From positions 354,058 through 418,057 of the forward strand of contig NZ_JMIT01000003.1 of assembly GCF_000731675.1 (NCBI RefSeq): a stretch of 64,000 bases of DNA, in the 5' to 3' direction. The stretch comes from Pseudomonas capeferrum (GTDB taxonomy: Bacteria > Pseudomonadota > Gammaproteobacteria > Pseudomonadales > Pseudomonadaceae). The position numbers and the translations under genes were made by a program. Below the pieces are notes generated by a model. That model did not search any database. It was not told the origin of the DNA and worked only from the letters and a program-made list of their open reading frames with translations. Numbering within the stretch: position 1 is the first letter of the stretch; each line of letters starts with the position of its first letter. Of this stretch, positions 9,220 through 17,820 are shown piece by piece.

Positions 9220-10008
9220 ATGTCCGCCATCATCCGCCTCTTCTGGATCCTGCTGCTCGCCTGCCTGAGCCCGTTGGCCCTGGCCGAACGCTTGCGCCTG
9301 GTGTCCGACGACTGGGCGCCATATGTCTACCAGCAGAAAGGCCAGCCCCGAGGTATCGATTACGAGGTCACCACCCAGGTCTTCAAGCGCTTGGGTGTAG
9401 AGGTGGAATGGCAATTTCTGCCCTGGAAGCGCTGCCTGGCGATGATCGAGCAAGGGCTGGCGGACGGTATTGTCGATATCTTTCAGATCGACGCGCGCAG
9501 GCCTTTTCTGATCTACCCGTCGGAGCCCATGTCGGATGTCGAGTTCGTGCTGTTTCAGGCCCGCAGCCGTCGGCACGCAGTGACCGGCCTGAATGACCTC
9601 GCTGGCCTCAGCGTAGGCACATCGCCCGGCTATATCTACGGCGCGGCCTTCAACGACTCGCCCCGTTTCCGACGCGAAGCAGCCCCCACCCATGAAGCCA
9701 ACTTCGGCAAGTTGATGCTTGGCCGTATCGATCTGCTGATTACCGACCGCAGGGTTGGCCGCTACCTGATGCGTCAACTGGGCCTGGAACAGCAGGTCGA
9801 AGAACTGCCGCTGCTGATCAGCCGACAGACGCAGTACCTGGGGCTGACCCGTAAACCTGGGCGCGAAGCATTGGCCCAGGCGTTCGCTGAAGAATTGCAG
9901 CGCTTCAAGCAAGAACCCGCCTATGCCGCCATCAACAACCGTTACACAGGCGACATCGGAAACATTCTCAACGCCGTTGAGCAGCAGGAAAGCAGCACGC
10001 CGCGATAG
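9220..10008 (+). CDS. Periplasmic solute-binding protein, family 3-like
   Basis: The 262-residue protein has a clear signal peptide (hydrophobic residues 5-20, cleavage after ALA near 22). The mature chain begins 'ERLRLVSDDWAPYVYQQKGQPRGIDYEV', the pattern of family 3 (amino-acid type) binding proteins, and has 'GLSVGTSPGYIYG' in the hinge region. There is no transporter permease or ATPase gene beside it, so it is an orphan binding protein or a stand-alone sensor-like member, as is common in Pseudomonas. The ligand is unknown. It is 51 bp downstream of the glycosyltransferase-like gene and may share its transcript. Confidence 0.8.
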   Translation: MSAIIRLFWILLLACLSPLALAERLRLVSDDWAPYVYQQKGQPRGIDYEVTTQVFKRLGVEVEWQFLPWKRCLAMIEQGLADGIVDIFQIDARRPFLIYPSEPMSDVEFVLFQARSRRHAVTGLNDLAGLSVGTSPGYIYGAAFNDSPRFRREAAPTHEANFGKLMLGRIDLLITDRRVGRYLMRQLGLEQQVEELPLLISRQTQYLGLTRKPGREALAQAFAEELQRFKQEPAYAAINNRYTGDIGNILNAVEQQESSTPR

Positions 10009-10226
10009 CTCTGTTATACTCGGGCCTTCCCGCCAGGCTTACGCCCGGACGCTCGGCCTAGCAACAGGCATCCCGATCGGCATCGACGCCCTACCGCGTC
10101 AGCCCTCCGCTTCCTGGATGTGCAGTGAAAGCCAAGCTGGACCGGACGCGATCGCATCTCACCGATGCCCGTCGCGCCAGGCAGAACATCCCAACGGGCC
10201 CAGCCCACACGAGAACAGGATCGCCC

Positions 10227-12122
10227 ATGTCCTTTGCTTCCCTCGGTCTCTCCGAGGCTCTTGTCCGCGCTATCGAGGCTGCGGGCTATACCCAGCCGAC
10301 TCCGGTGCAACAGCGGGCTGTTCCCGCCGTGTTGCAAGGCCGCGATCTGATGGTCGCCGCACAGACAGGTACTGGTAAAACCGGCGGTTTTGCCTTGCCG
10401 ATCCTCGAGCGCCTGTTCCCCGGTGGCCACCCCGACAAGTCGCAGCGCCATGGCCCACGCCAGCCCCGCGTATTGGTCCTGACCCCGACCCGCGAACTGG
10501 CGGCCCAGGTGCATGACAGCTTCAAGGTCTATGCTCGTGACCTGCCACTGGTCAGCGCCTGCATCTTCGGCGGTGTCGGCATGAACCCGCAGATCCAGGC
10601 CATCGCCAAAGGTGTCGACGTCCTGGTGGCGTGCCCTGGTCGCCTGCTCGACCTGGCCGGTCAAGGCAAGGTTGACCTGTCCCATGTAGAAATTTTGGTC
10701 CTCGATGAAGCCGACCGCATGCTCGACATGGGCTTCATCCACGACGTCAAGAAGGTCCTCGCCCGACTGCCGACCAAGCGCCAGAACCTGCTGTTCTCGG
10801 CCACCTTCTCCAAAGACATCACCGACCTGGCCGACAAGCTCCTGCACAACCCGGAGCGCATCGAAGTCACGCCGCCCAACACCACGGTCGAACGCATCGA
10901 GCAGCGTATCTACCGCCTGCCCGCCAGCCACAAGCGTGCACTGCTGGCACACCTGATCACCCTGGGTGCCTGGGAACAGGTATTGGTGTTCACCCGTACC
11001 AAGCACGGCGCCAACCGCCTGGCCGAGTACCTGGAAAAGCACGGCCTGACCGCCGCCGCCATCCACGGCAACAAGAGCCAGAACGCTCGCACCAAAGCCC
11101 TGGCCGACTTCAAGGCCAATGCCGTACGGGTGCTGGTTGCCACCGACATCGCCGCCCGCGGCCTGGACATTGATCAGTTGCCCCACGTGGTCAACTTCGA
11201 GCTGCCCAATGTCGAAGAAGATTACGTGCACCGTATCGGCCGTACTGGCCGTGCAGGCCGTTCGGGTGAGGCTATTTCCCTGGTCTCGCCAGACGAAGAG
11301 AAGCTGCTCAAGAGCATCGAGCGGGTCACCAAGCAGAAGATTGCCGATGGCGACCTGATGGGCTTTGATGCAAGCCAGGTGGAAGCCGAGAAGCCTGAAG
11401 TACGCGAACGCCCGCAGAACACCGGCCGTGGCGGTCGCAACCAGCCACGCGGCGAAGGCGGCAAAGACGCCAACGGTGGCCGCAAGGACAAAGGCAAGGA
11501 TAAAGGCAAGGCCAAGCAGCCCGCTGCCGACAAGCCTGCCGAGAAGGAAAGGTCCGGCGACAAGCCGCAGCAGCGCAAGCCGCGTGACAACAAGCCACGC
11601 CAGCAGCAAGCCAGCCAGAACAGCACACCCAAAGCGCCATCTGACCGTGCGCCGGATGAGTTCCTGGATGACGAAGTCGACAACTTCGGCAACCGCGCCG
11701 ACTACGTCAGCCCGTACCAGGGCAAGAACCAGGGGCGTAACCGTCGTCCTGGTGGTGGTGGTGGCGCTGGTACTGGCGCAGGCCAAAGCCAAGGTGCTGC
11801 CCAGCGCAGCAACGGTGGTGGCGGTGGCCAAGCTCGCAATGGCGCCCAGCCACGCAGCACCAGCGGCGAGAAGCGCCCGCCGCGCAACAACAACGGTGGC
11901 GGTGCACGCCGTGATGGCGGTGGCGGTGGCCGCGGTCGCCCGGCTCGCGATGATGCTGCCCGTCAGGAACCTGCAGTACGCAGCTCGCGTGAGCCGCAGA
12001 ACCAGCCGGTGATCATCCGCAAGGAATCCAAGCTCGACCGTTACCCGACGCCTGAGCAACTGGACGATCTGCCAAGCCGCCCACGTGGCGAGCGCCCGGC
12101 GCTGCTGACTCGCAACCGCTGA
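10227..12122 (+). CDS. rhlE: DEAD-box ATP-dependent RNA helicase, RhlE type
   Basis: The 631-residue cytoplasmic RNA helicase has all core motifs in order: Q motif 'GYTQPTPVQ' near residue 20, motif I 'AQTGTGKT' near 45, 'PTRELAAQ' near 85, 'DEAD' near 160, 'SAT' near 190, and 'HRIGRTGRAGRSG' near 335. The catalytic core ends near residue 370. A tail of about 260 residues follows, rich in Gly, Arg, Asn, Gln, Lys and Pro, with GGGG and RGG-like stretches, probably disordered and RNA-binding. Such tails are typical of pseudomonad RhlE proteins but vary in length. ATG 10227 has an agga site six bases upstream; the open 34 codons before it look non-coding. It probably aids ribosome assembly or RNA turnover. 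Confidence 0.94.
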   Translation: MSFASLGLSEALVRAIEAAGYTQPTPVQQRAVPAVLQGRDLMVAAQTGTGKTGGFALPILERLFPGGHPDKSQRHGPRQPRVLVLTPTRELAAQVHDSFKVYARDLPLVSACIFGGVGMNPQIQAIAKGVDVLVACPGRLLDLAGQGKVDLSHVEILVLDEADRMLDMGFIHDVKKVLARLPTKRQNLLFSATFSKDITDLADKLLHNPERIEVTPPNTTVERIEQRIYRLPASHKRALLAHLITLGAWEQVLVFTRTKHGANRLAEYLEKHGLTAAAIHGNKSQNARTKALADFKANAVRVLVATDIAARGLDIDQLPHVVNFELPNVEEDYVHRIGRTGRAGRSGEAISLVSPDEEKLLKSIERVTKQKIADGDLMGFDASQVEAEKPEVRERPQNTGRGGRNQPRGEGGKDANGGRKDKGKDKGKAKQPAADKPAEKERSGDKPQQRKPRDNKPRQQQASQNSTPKAPSDRAPDEFLDDEVDNFGNRADYVSPYQGKNQGRNRRPGGGGGAGTGAGQSQGAAQRSNGGGGGQARNGAQPRSTSGEKRPPRNNNGGGARRDGGGGGRGRPARDDAARQEPAVRSSREPQNQPVIIRKESKLDRYPTPEQLDDLPSRPRGERPALLTRNR

Positions 12123-12126
12123 TCGT

Positions 12127-12227
12127 AAAAAGCTGGGGCCGCTGCGCGGCCCTTTCACGGCAAAAGGCCGCTCTGTGTAGGAGCGGCCTCGTGTCGCGAA
12201 AGGGCCGCACAGCGGCCCCAGCTTTTT
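12127..12227. repeat. Nested REP palindrome acting as bidirectional terminator
   Basis: The outer arms 12127-12156 and 12198-12227 are 30 bases each with one mismatch, starting with an A run and ending with a T run. Inside them 'aggccgctc' and 'gagcggcct' form a second 9-bp hairpin. The element lies between the converging rhlE and YceI genes and should terminate both. It shares the 'taggagcggcct-cgtgtcgcgaaagggc' unit with the palindromes at 17672 and 56862. Confidence 0.88.
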
Positions 12228-12240
12228 CAGCTACAACACA

Positions 12241-12816
12241 TTACTTCTGCTTCACGCCTTCAAGGCTGATATCCAGGTCCACGGTCTGCGAAGTCGCGCC
12301 TGGCCCCTTGATGCCAAAGTCATTCAGGTTCAGCGTCGTGGTGGCGTTGAAGCCAGCACGCTCGCCACCCCATGGGTCCTTGCCTTCACCGTTGAAGGTG
12401 GCTTTGAAGGTGACCGGCTTGGTCACGCCGTGCAGGGTCAGGTCACCGGTCACGTCAGCGGTCTTGTCACCGGTCGATTTGACGGCAGTGGAAACAAACT
12501 TGGCGTCTGCAAACTTGCCCACATCGAGGAAGTCTTTGCTGGCGATGTGCTTGTCACGCTCGGCGTGGTTGGACCACAGGCTGGCAGTCTTCACGTCGAC
12601 GCTGATCTTGCTCGCTTCAGGCTTGGCGCTGTCCCAAGTGAAGTTGCCGTCGAAGTCCTTGAAAGTACCGTGGATGAAGCTGTAGCCCAGGTGGCTGATC
12701 TTCCAGTCGACGAACGCGTGCTGGCCTTCCTTGTCGATCTTGTACTCGGCGGCCATGGCGCCAGCGGAGAACAGTGCAGTACCGAGCGCCAGAGCGGCAA
12801 AAGTCTTTTTCAACAT
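12241..12816 (-). CDS. YceI family periplasmic lipid-binding protein
   Basis: The 191-residue product has a signal peptide (hydrophobic 8-22, cleavage after AMA near 23). The mature protein starts 'AEYKIDKEGQHAFVDWKISHLGYS', the first strands of the YceI lipocalin-like barrel, and ends 'LDISLEGVKQK'. Family members bind isoprenoid chains such as polyprenyl lipids in the periplasm; the exact role is not settled. The start at MLKK (12816) is chosen over six extra codons upstream because it gives a normal signal peptide. It lies 31 bp downstream of a cytochrome b561 gene, a pairing found in many Proteobacteria. Confidence 0.93.
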   Translation of the reverse strand: MLKKTFAALALGTALFSAGAMAAEYKIDKEGQHAFVDWKISHLGYSFIHGTFKDFDGNFTWDSAKPEASKISVDVKTASLWSNHAERDKHIASKDFLDVGKFADAKFVSTAVKSTGDKTADVTGDLTLHGVTKPVTFKATFNGEGKDPWGGERAGFNATTTLNLNDFGIKGPGATSQTVDLDISLEGVKQK

Positions 12817-12847
12817 CCTTTCTATTCCTTGCAATTGAGGTTGAGAG

Positions 12848-13399
12848 TCAAGCTTTGCGGCCCAGCATACGGGTCAGGGTCGCGTCACGGTCGATGAAAT
12901 GGTGTTTCAATGCGGCCAGGCCATGAAGCACGGCAAAAATCACCAGGCCCCAGGCCAGCCAAAGATGAATCACACCAGCCAGGTCCGCCTGATCGGGCAG
13001 GTCGCTGACCAGTGCCGGTACTTCGAACAGACCGAATACCGGAATACCGACGCCGTCGGCGGTGGAGATCAGGTAACCGGCGATCATCACCGCGAACAGC
13101 CCCACGTACAGTGCCAGATGGCCCAGTTTGGCGGCCACGCGGGTGAGTGCCCCGTGGTTGGCCGGCGCCGGCGGTGGCGGGCTGATGAAACGCCAGATCA
13201 GACGCAGCAGCATCACACCCAGCAGCATCAGGCCGATGCTTTTGTGCAAGTCCGGGCCAGCTTTGCGCCAAGGGTCGTAGTAGTCCAGACCGACCATCCA
13301 CAGCCCCAGGCCGAATAGGCCGAAGACTGCCAGCGCTACACCCCAGTGCAGGATGATGCTGACCACGCCGTAGCGAGAAGGTGAATTGCGCAGTTGCAT
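12848..13399 (-). CDS. Cytochrome b561
   Basis: The 183-residue inner-membrane protein has four hydrophobic segments, near residues 12-35, 52-70, 92-112 and 143-165. His residues typical of di-haem cytochrome b561 are seen as 'ILHWGVALAVF' near 17, 'LHKSIGLMLLGV' near 52, and 'IHLWLAWGLVIFAVLHG' near 143-160. It should pass electrons between the quinone pool and a periplasmic partner. It is the first gene of the pair with the YceI gene. Confidence 0.92.
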   Translation of the reverse strand: MQLRNSPSRYGVVSIILHWGVALAVFGLFGLGLWMVGLDYYDPWRKAGPDLHKSIGLMLLGVMLLRLIWRFISPPPPAPANHGALTRVAAKLGHLALYVGLFAVMIAGYLISTADGVGIPVFGLFEVPALVSDLPDQADLAGVIHLWLAWGLVIFAVLHGLAALKHHFIDRDATLTRMLGRKA

Positions 13400-13555
13400 G
13401 TTGGCGTGTTTCCCCGTGAAAGCTGTGCACAGACTAACGCGTAACGTATCGAATAAAAGCGGAAAAAATTGCTTCGGATTATCGAGAAATCCGATATGTA
13501 TTGTGTAAGCTTCCCATTAAGGAAACATTAACGATAGTTGGATTAACGCGGGCCG

Positions 13556-13583
13556 CCAGTGCCGGCCCTTGAGCCGGCACTGG
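13556..13583 (-). terminator. Hairpin downstream of the amine oxidase gene
   Basis: A perfect 11-bp inverted repeat (13556-13566 and 13573-13583) with a 6-base loop starts 7 bases beyond the stop codon of the leftward amine oxidase gene. No clear T run follows on the minus strand, so this is a likely but weak intrinsic terminator. Confidence 0.6.
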
Positions 13584-13590
13584 GAGGAGG

Positions 13591-15462
13591 TCAGCCTGCC
13601 TTGGCCTGGGTATCGGCCACTGGCTTCTTGGCCGGCGCCGATTTTGCCGTGGCCTTTTTAGCCTCGACAGGCTTGTGCGCCTGTTTTGCCGCCGGCTTGT
13701 GTGCTGGCGCATGCTTGGCAGGGGTTACCTTGGTTGCGGCGGGCTTGGCGGCAGCAGGCTTGGCCGCCTCTTGCTTGGCCTCAACTGCCGGTGCAACGGG
13801 GGTTGGCGCAGCAGGCGCCGGTGCCACTTCGTCGGCCTTGGCAAGCGGCTCGGCTTTCACCTCGGGCTTGTCAGCCCCGCCAAACAGGCGCGAGAAGAAC
13901 CCTGGCTTGTCCTGCTTGGCCTCATCTTTCAGCGGCTCGGCCTTGGCGGGGGCTTTTTCAGACTTGTCGGTCTTGCCGGACCCGCCACCGAACATGTTCG
14001 AGAAGAACCCGCCCTTGTCCTTGGCCGCAGCAGCACCTGCTGCGGCTGCGGCCGCAACCGGCACAGCCTTGGCGGGGTCGAATGACTTGCCGGCCAACAG
14101 GTCCTGTGCCTGGCTGGCCGCACGTTGGCCGCTGCGCAGAGCGCCTTCCAGGGTGCCAGGGTAGAGGGCGTCGGTATGCTCGCCGGCAAAGGTGATGCGC
14201 TGCACCGGGCGCTCCCACAGGCGCCAGTACTTGCTGATCTGCCCCGGGCCATAGGCCAGGTAGGCGCCGCCCATACCGGCGTCGGTGCTGTAGCGCTTGA
14301 CCTCGTAGCCGGTGAACGAGCCCCGGGCCTGTGGATAAAACGCGTGCAGGCGGATCAGCACCTGGTCGACCATCTGCTTGTCACCGAACGCCTGCAACAG
14401 GCGGGCGTTGTCGCCGGACAGGTTGATCACCACGTTGGCGCCGCCTTTGAGTGCCGGTTCGATCCACAGCATGCCCAGGCCGGCGTTGCTGAAGATTTCG
14501 CCAGACATGCGCGCCCGGCTTTCCCACACCGGCTTCTTGAACTTGAGCATCAGCTGGTCGCGCCAGCCATAGTTGGTGCCCTTGATCGCCGCCAGGTGCT
14601 GGTTGTCCAGGCCCGGGGTCATCTGGATCTTGGCCAGGGCGCGCAGGGGCACAGCCATGACCAGGTAATCGGCCTGGTAGCCCACGCTGCCCACCTTGAC
14701 CGTGACGCCGTCCTTGTCCTGGACGATGGCGGTGACCGGCGAGCTGGTCTTGATAGTCTTCAGCTGTTTGACAAAAGCCTGAGCCAGTACCGGGCTGCCA
14801 CCGGGCAGGCGCGCGGCGCGCAGGTCACGGTCACTGACACCCCGATACACGCGATTCTGCTGGGCGAAGTACAGCAGCGACAGGCGTGACGGCTCATCGT
14901 AGCGGCTACGGATCTGCTGGTTGACCAGCTGACGCGCGGTGGCTGGCAGTTGCAGCTTGTCGAGCCAGGTGGAAACGTTGATCTGGTCGAGCGCGAACAA
15001 TGTGCTGGTCGCCTGGGGGTTCAGCGGGTCGTCGATCGACCGGGCCAGGTCATCGAGGGTTTTCTCATAGCGCTTGAGCGCCTCGGCGGTGGCGGGCTGC
15101 TTGGTGGCCAGGTCGGTGGCACTGAAGTATTCACCGTCGATCAGGTAACCCGGCGTGCGCACGAACTCCGGCGCAGGCAGTGTTTCAAGCTTGAAACGGT
15201 CGAGGTACTGGTTGAGCACCGGCTGCGCCTTGGCATTGCCGATCCACTCGCTGGTCGCCAGGCCCGAGCGGCCGCCCATGCCCGACTTGGCTTCCAGCAG
15301 CGTCACCTGCCAGCCCTTGCTCTGCAGCTCGTAGGCTGCGGTAAGGCCCGCCAGGCCGCCACCCACGACGATGGCCGTGGGCGTTTTGTCCTTCGCCAGC
15401 GCGGCGCCGCTGGACACACCGATCAATACCAACGCGCACAGGCGCACCCAAGCAGCAGCCAT
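13591..15462 (-). CDS. Exported flavin amine oxidase with long Ala/Lys/Pro-rich C-terminal tail
   Basis: The 623-residue product begins with a signal-like segment (residues 1-24). 'AIVVGGGLAGLTAAYEL' near residue 30 is the FAD-binding Rossmann motif, followed by 'SGMGGRSG' near 60. The C-terminal FAD segment 'ITFAGEHTDALYPGTLEGALRSG' near 425 is typical of flavin monoamine and polyamine oxidases. The oxidase ends near residue 455. The remaining ~165 residues are low-complexity Ala, Lys, Pro and Glu, and contain 'GGFFSNMFGGG' and 'PGFFSRLFGGA', a twice-repeated hydrophobic motif. The substrate and the role of the tail are unknown. It is transcribed alone, ending at the hairpin at 13556. Confidence 0.85.
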   Translation of the reverse strand: MAAAWVRLCALVLIGVSSGAALAKDKTPTAIVVGGGLAGLTAAYELQSKGWQVTLLEAKSGMGGRSGLATSEWIGNAKAQPVLNQYLDRFKLETLPAPEFVRTPGYLIDGEYFSATDLATKQPATAEALKRYEKTLDDLARSIDDPLNPQATSTLFALDQINVSTWLDKLQLPATARQLVNQQIRSRYDEPSRLSLLYFAQQNRVYRGVSDRDLRAARLPGGSPVLAQAFVKQLKTIKTSSPVTAIVQDKDGVTVKVGSVGYQADYLVMAVPLRALAKIQMTPGLDNQHLAAIKGTNYGWRDQLMLKFKKPVWESRARMSGEIFSNAGLGMLWIEPALKGGANVVINLSGDNARLLQAFGDKQMVDQVLIRLHAFYPQARGSFTGYEVKRYSTDAGMGGAYLAYGPGQISKYWRLWERPVQRITFAGEHTDALYPGTLEGALRSGQRAASQAQDLLAGKSFDPAKAVPVAAAAAAGAAAAKDKGGFFSNMFGGGSGKTDKSEKAPAKAEPLKDEAKQDKPGFFSRLFGGADKPEVKAEPLAKADEVAPAPAAPTPVAPAVEAKQEAAKPAAAKPAATKVTPAKHAPAHKPAAKQAHKPVEAKKATAKSAPAKKPVADTQAKAG

Positions 15463-15672
15463 GTTGGCGAACTCCGAGTCAGACGTTTCAGAAAAAAAGG
15501 GAGGCAGAAATGCCCCGAGACAGATGCGTTAAGAATACGTCAGGTCTGCCAACCCTGCCACCACAGCGACATCAAGTCCTTTTGGCAACTGACATTTTTG
15601 TCAGTAGCCAGCTCGCACCACGGCAGGTAATGCTGACGCGAATGGCCAAGCGCCCGCCAGGAGGGCCTGCAG

Positions 15673-16164
15673 ATGATCTTCGAGGAGTGTTTCACTCACG
15701 TCGCACGGCAATTTCTCTGGCACAAACAAACCTTGTGCACGGCATCTGGCCTCAGTATTCGCGCCAACAGCACATCCTGGACGGGCTTTCACGAAGCGTA
15801 CAGGGGCGACGATGGCACGGAACTGGTAATTGGCGAAAACAGCGATGTGGATATCACCTTCGCCCAAGAGGTCGAATGCTTGCGACTGGAGTACTACGTG
15901 GTCAGCGACTTCCTTTGTGACGACCTGCACATGCTGTTCGATGCCGAAGGCCACGATTACGACCTGGCTGCTCCCGCGCCACGCAACTTCTACTGGATCA
16001 CGATCGAAGGCAGCGGTTTTACTGACCTGATGCCCGGCCCCATCTCCACACAACCCTATCACCAGGTCATCGACGGGCCTTTCCGGCGTCTGACCATTTC
16101 CACCTCGCAGGCCGGCACCGTACATATTCGCAAGCTCGAATGGACCGGCACCCAGCGTCATTGA
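15673..16164 (+). CDS. Hypothetical protein
   Basis: This 163-residue product was not recognised. It has no signal peptide or membrane segment, is acidic, and has alternating short hydrophobic strands and aromatic residues ('LRLEYYVVSDFLCDDLHMLFD', 'NFYWITIEGSGFTDL', 'VHIRKLEW'), which suggests an all-beta fold. The ATG at 15673 has a strong aggagg ribosome site eight bases upstream. It is divergent from the amine oxidase gene and precedes bioA by 79 bp, but nothing links it to biotin synthesis. The gene end and codon use look normal for the region. Confidence 0.6.
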   Translation: MIFEECFTHVARQFLWHKQTLCTASGLSIRANSTSWTGFHEAYRGDDGTELVIGENSDVDITFAQEVECLRLEYYVVSDFLCDDLHMLFDAEGHDYDLAAPAPRNFYWITIEGSGFTDLMPGPISTQPYHQVIDGPFRRLTISTSQAGTVHIRKLEWTGTQRH

Positions 16165-16243
16165 TGAGCAGCGGTTGTCCTGCCCGGCAGCTTTGCTTAG
16201 GCTTACGCGGTCCAAGCCAGCAGTGCAGCCAGGAGAAGTACCC

Positions 16244-17650
16244 ATGGGCCTCAACGATCAGTGGATGCAACGTGACCTTAAGGTCCTGTGGCACCCCTGC
16301 ACCCAGATGAAAGACCACGAGCAGTTGCCGCTGATCCCGATCAAGCGCGGTGAAGGCGTGTGGCTGGAAGACTTCGAAGGCAAACGCTACCTGGACGCCG
16401 TGAGCAGTTGGTGGGTCAACGTGTTTGGCCATGCCAACCCGCGCATCAACCAGCGCATCAAGGACCAGGTCGACCAGCTGGAACACGTGATCCTGGCCGG
16501 CTTCAGCCACCAGCCGGTAATCGAGCTGTCCGAACGCCTGGTCGCCATGACCCCGGCGGGGCTGGACCGGGTGTTCTACGCCGACAACGGCTCGTCCTGC
16601 ATCGAAGTCGCGCTGAAGATGAGCTTCCATTACTGGCAGAACATCGGCAAACCCGAGAAGAAACGCTTTGTCACCCTCACCAACAGCTACCACGGCGAAA
16701 CCATTGCCGCGATGTCAGTGGGCGACGTGCCGCTGTTTACCGAAACCTACAAGGCGCTGCTGCTCGATACCATCAAGGTGCCCAGCCCGGATTGCTACCT
16801 GCGCCCCGACGGCATGAGCTGGGAAGAACACTCGCGCAACCTGTTCCAGGCCATGGAGCAGACCCTGGCCGAACACCACGCCAGCATCAGCGCGGTCATC
16901 ATCGAGCCGCTGATCCAAGGCGCGGGCGGCATGCGCATGTACCACCCGATCTACCTCAAGCTGCTGCGCGAAGCCTGTGACCGCTACGGCGTGCACTTGA
17001 TCCACGACGAAATCGCCGTGGGCTTTGGCCGCACCGGGACGATGTTCGCCTGCGAACAGGCGGGTATCCGTCCAGATTTCCTGTGCCTGTCCAAGGCACT
17101 GACCGGGGGTTACCTGCCGCTGGCGGCGTGCCTGACCACCGACACCGTGTACCAGGCCTTCTACGACGACTACCCGACGCTGCGCGCGTTCCTCCACTCG
17201 CACAGCTACACCGGCAACCCGCTGGCGTGCGCCGCCGCGCTGGCGACGCTGGATATTTTCGCGCAGGACAACGTGATCGAGGCCAACAAGCCCCTGGCCG
17301 CACGCATGGCCACGGCCACCGCGCACCTGGCCGATCACCCGCATGTGGCCGAGATCCGCCAGACCGGCATGGCCCTGGCCATCGAGATGGTCCAGGACAA
17401 AGCTGGCAAGGTCGCCTACCCCTGGCAGGAACGCCGTGGCTTGAAGGTCTTCGAGCACGCCCTGACCCGTGGCGCCTTGCTGCGCCCGCTGGGCAGCGTG
17501 GTGTACTTCCTGCCGCCGTACGTGATCACGCCCGAGCAGATCGACTTCCTTGCCGAGGTGGCCAGTGAAGGCATCGACATCGCCACGCGAGACAGCGTCA
17601 GCGTGGCGGTGCCGGCCAACTTCCACCCCGATTTCCGCGACCCGGGCTAA
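16244..17650 (+). CDS. bioA: Adenosylmethionine-8-amino-7-oxononanoate aminotransferase
   Basis: BioA makes 7,8-diaminopelargonate from KAPA, using S-adenosylmethionine as amino donor and pyridoxal phosphate as cofactor, in biotin synthesis. The 468-residue protein has 'WHPCTQMKDHE' near residue 13, a hallmark that sets BioA apart from other class III aminotransferases, and 'SSWWVNVFGHANPRIN' near 50. 'YADNGSSCIEVALKM' near 110, 'HDEIAVGFGRTGTMF' near 255, and 'LSKALTGGYLPLAA' near 285 follow, the last carrying the PLP Lys. ATG 16244 follows aggag; the earlier in-frame ATG has no ribosome site. No other bio genes are adjacent. Confidence 0.96.
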   Translation: MGLNDQWMQRDLKVLWHPCTQMKDHEQLPLIPIKRGEGVWLEDFEGKRYLDAVSSWWVNVFGHANPRINQRIKDQVDQLEHVILAGFSHQPVIELSERLVAMTPAGLDRVFYADNGSSCIEVALKMSFHYWQNIGKPEKKRFVTLTNSYHGETIAAMSVGDVPLFTETYKALLLDTIKVPSPDCYLRPDGMSWEEHSRNLFQAMEQTLAEHHASISAVIIEPLIQGAGGMRMYHPIYLKLLREACDRYGVHLIHDEIAVGFGRTGTMFACEQAGIRPDFLCLSKALTGGYLPLAACLTTDTVYQAFYDDYPTLRAFLHSHSYTGNPLACAAALATLDIFAQDNVIEANKPLAARMATATAHLADHPHVAEIRQTGMALAIEMVQDKAGKVAYPWQERRGLKVFEHALTRGALLRPLGSVVYFLPPYVITPEQIDFLAEVASEGIDIATRDSVSVAVPANFHPDFRDPG

Positions 17651-17671
17651 CCCAACACCACGCATTCCCTG

Positions 17672-17784
17672 GTAGGAGCGGCCTTGCGTCGCGAAAGGGG
17701 CGCGCAGCGGCCCCGGCGATATTTGTTGCGCCACAGAACCTGGGGCCGCTGCGCGCCCCTTTCGCGACGCAAGGCCGCTCCTAC
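17672..17784. repeat. Perfect 43-bp inverted repeat (REPIN-like)
   Basis: Arms 17672-17714 and 17742-17784 are exact reverse complements, separated by 27 bases. Each arm starts 'gtaggagcggccttgcgtcg'. Two REP sequences in inverted orientation with a short spacer is the structure of a REPIN. It fills the gap between bioA and rsmE and could terminate bioA. Confidence 0.9.
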
Positions 17785-17820
17785 AAGGGTCGATGACTTC
17801 TTCACTTCCTGAGCTTAACC

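Noticed and set aside
10014..12158. A 714-codon minus-strand frame opposite rhlE
   Set aside because: It is an antisense shadow of a gene with GC-rich third positions; the plus-strand frame has all DEAD-box motifs.
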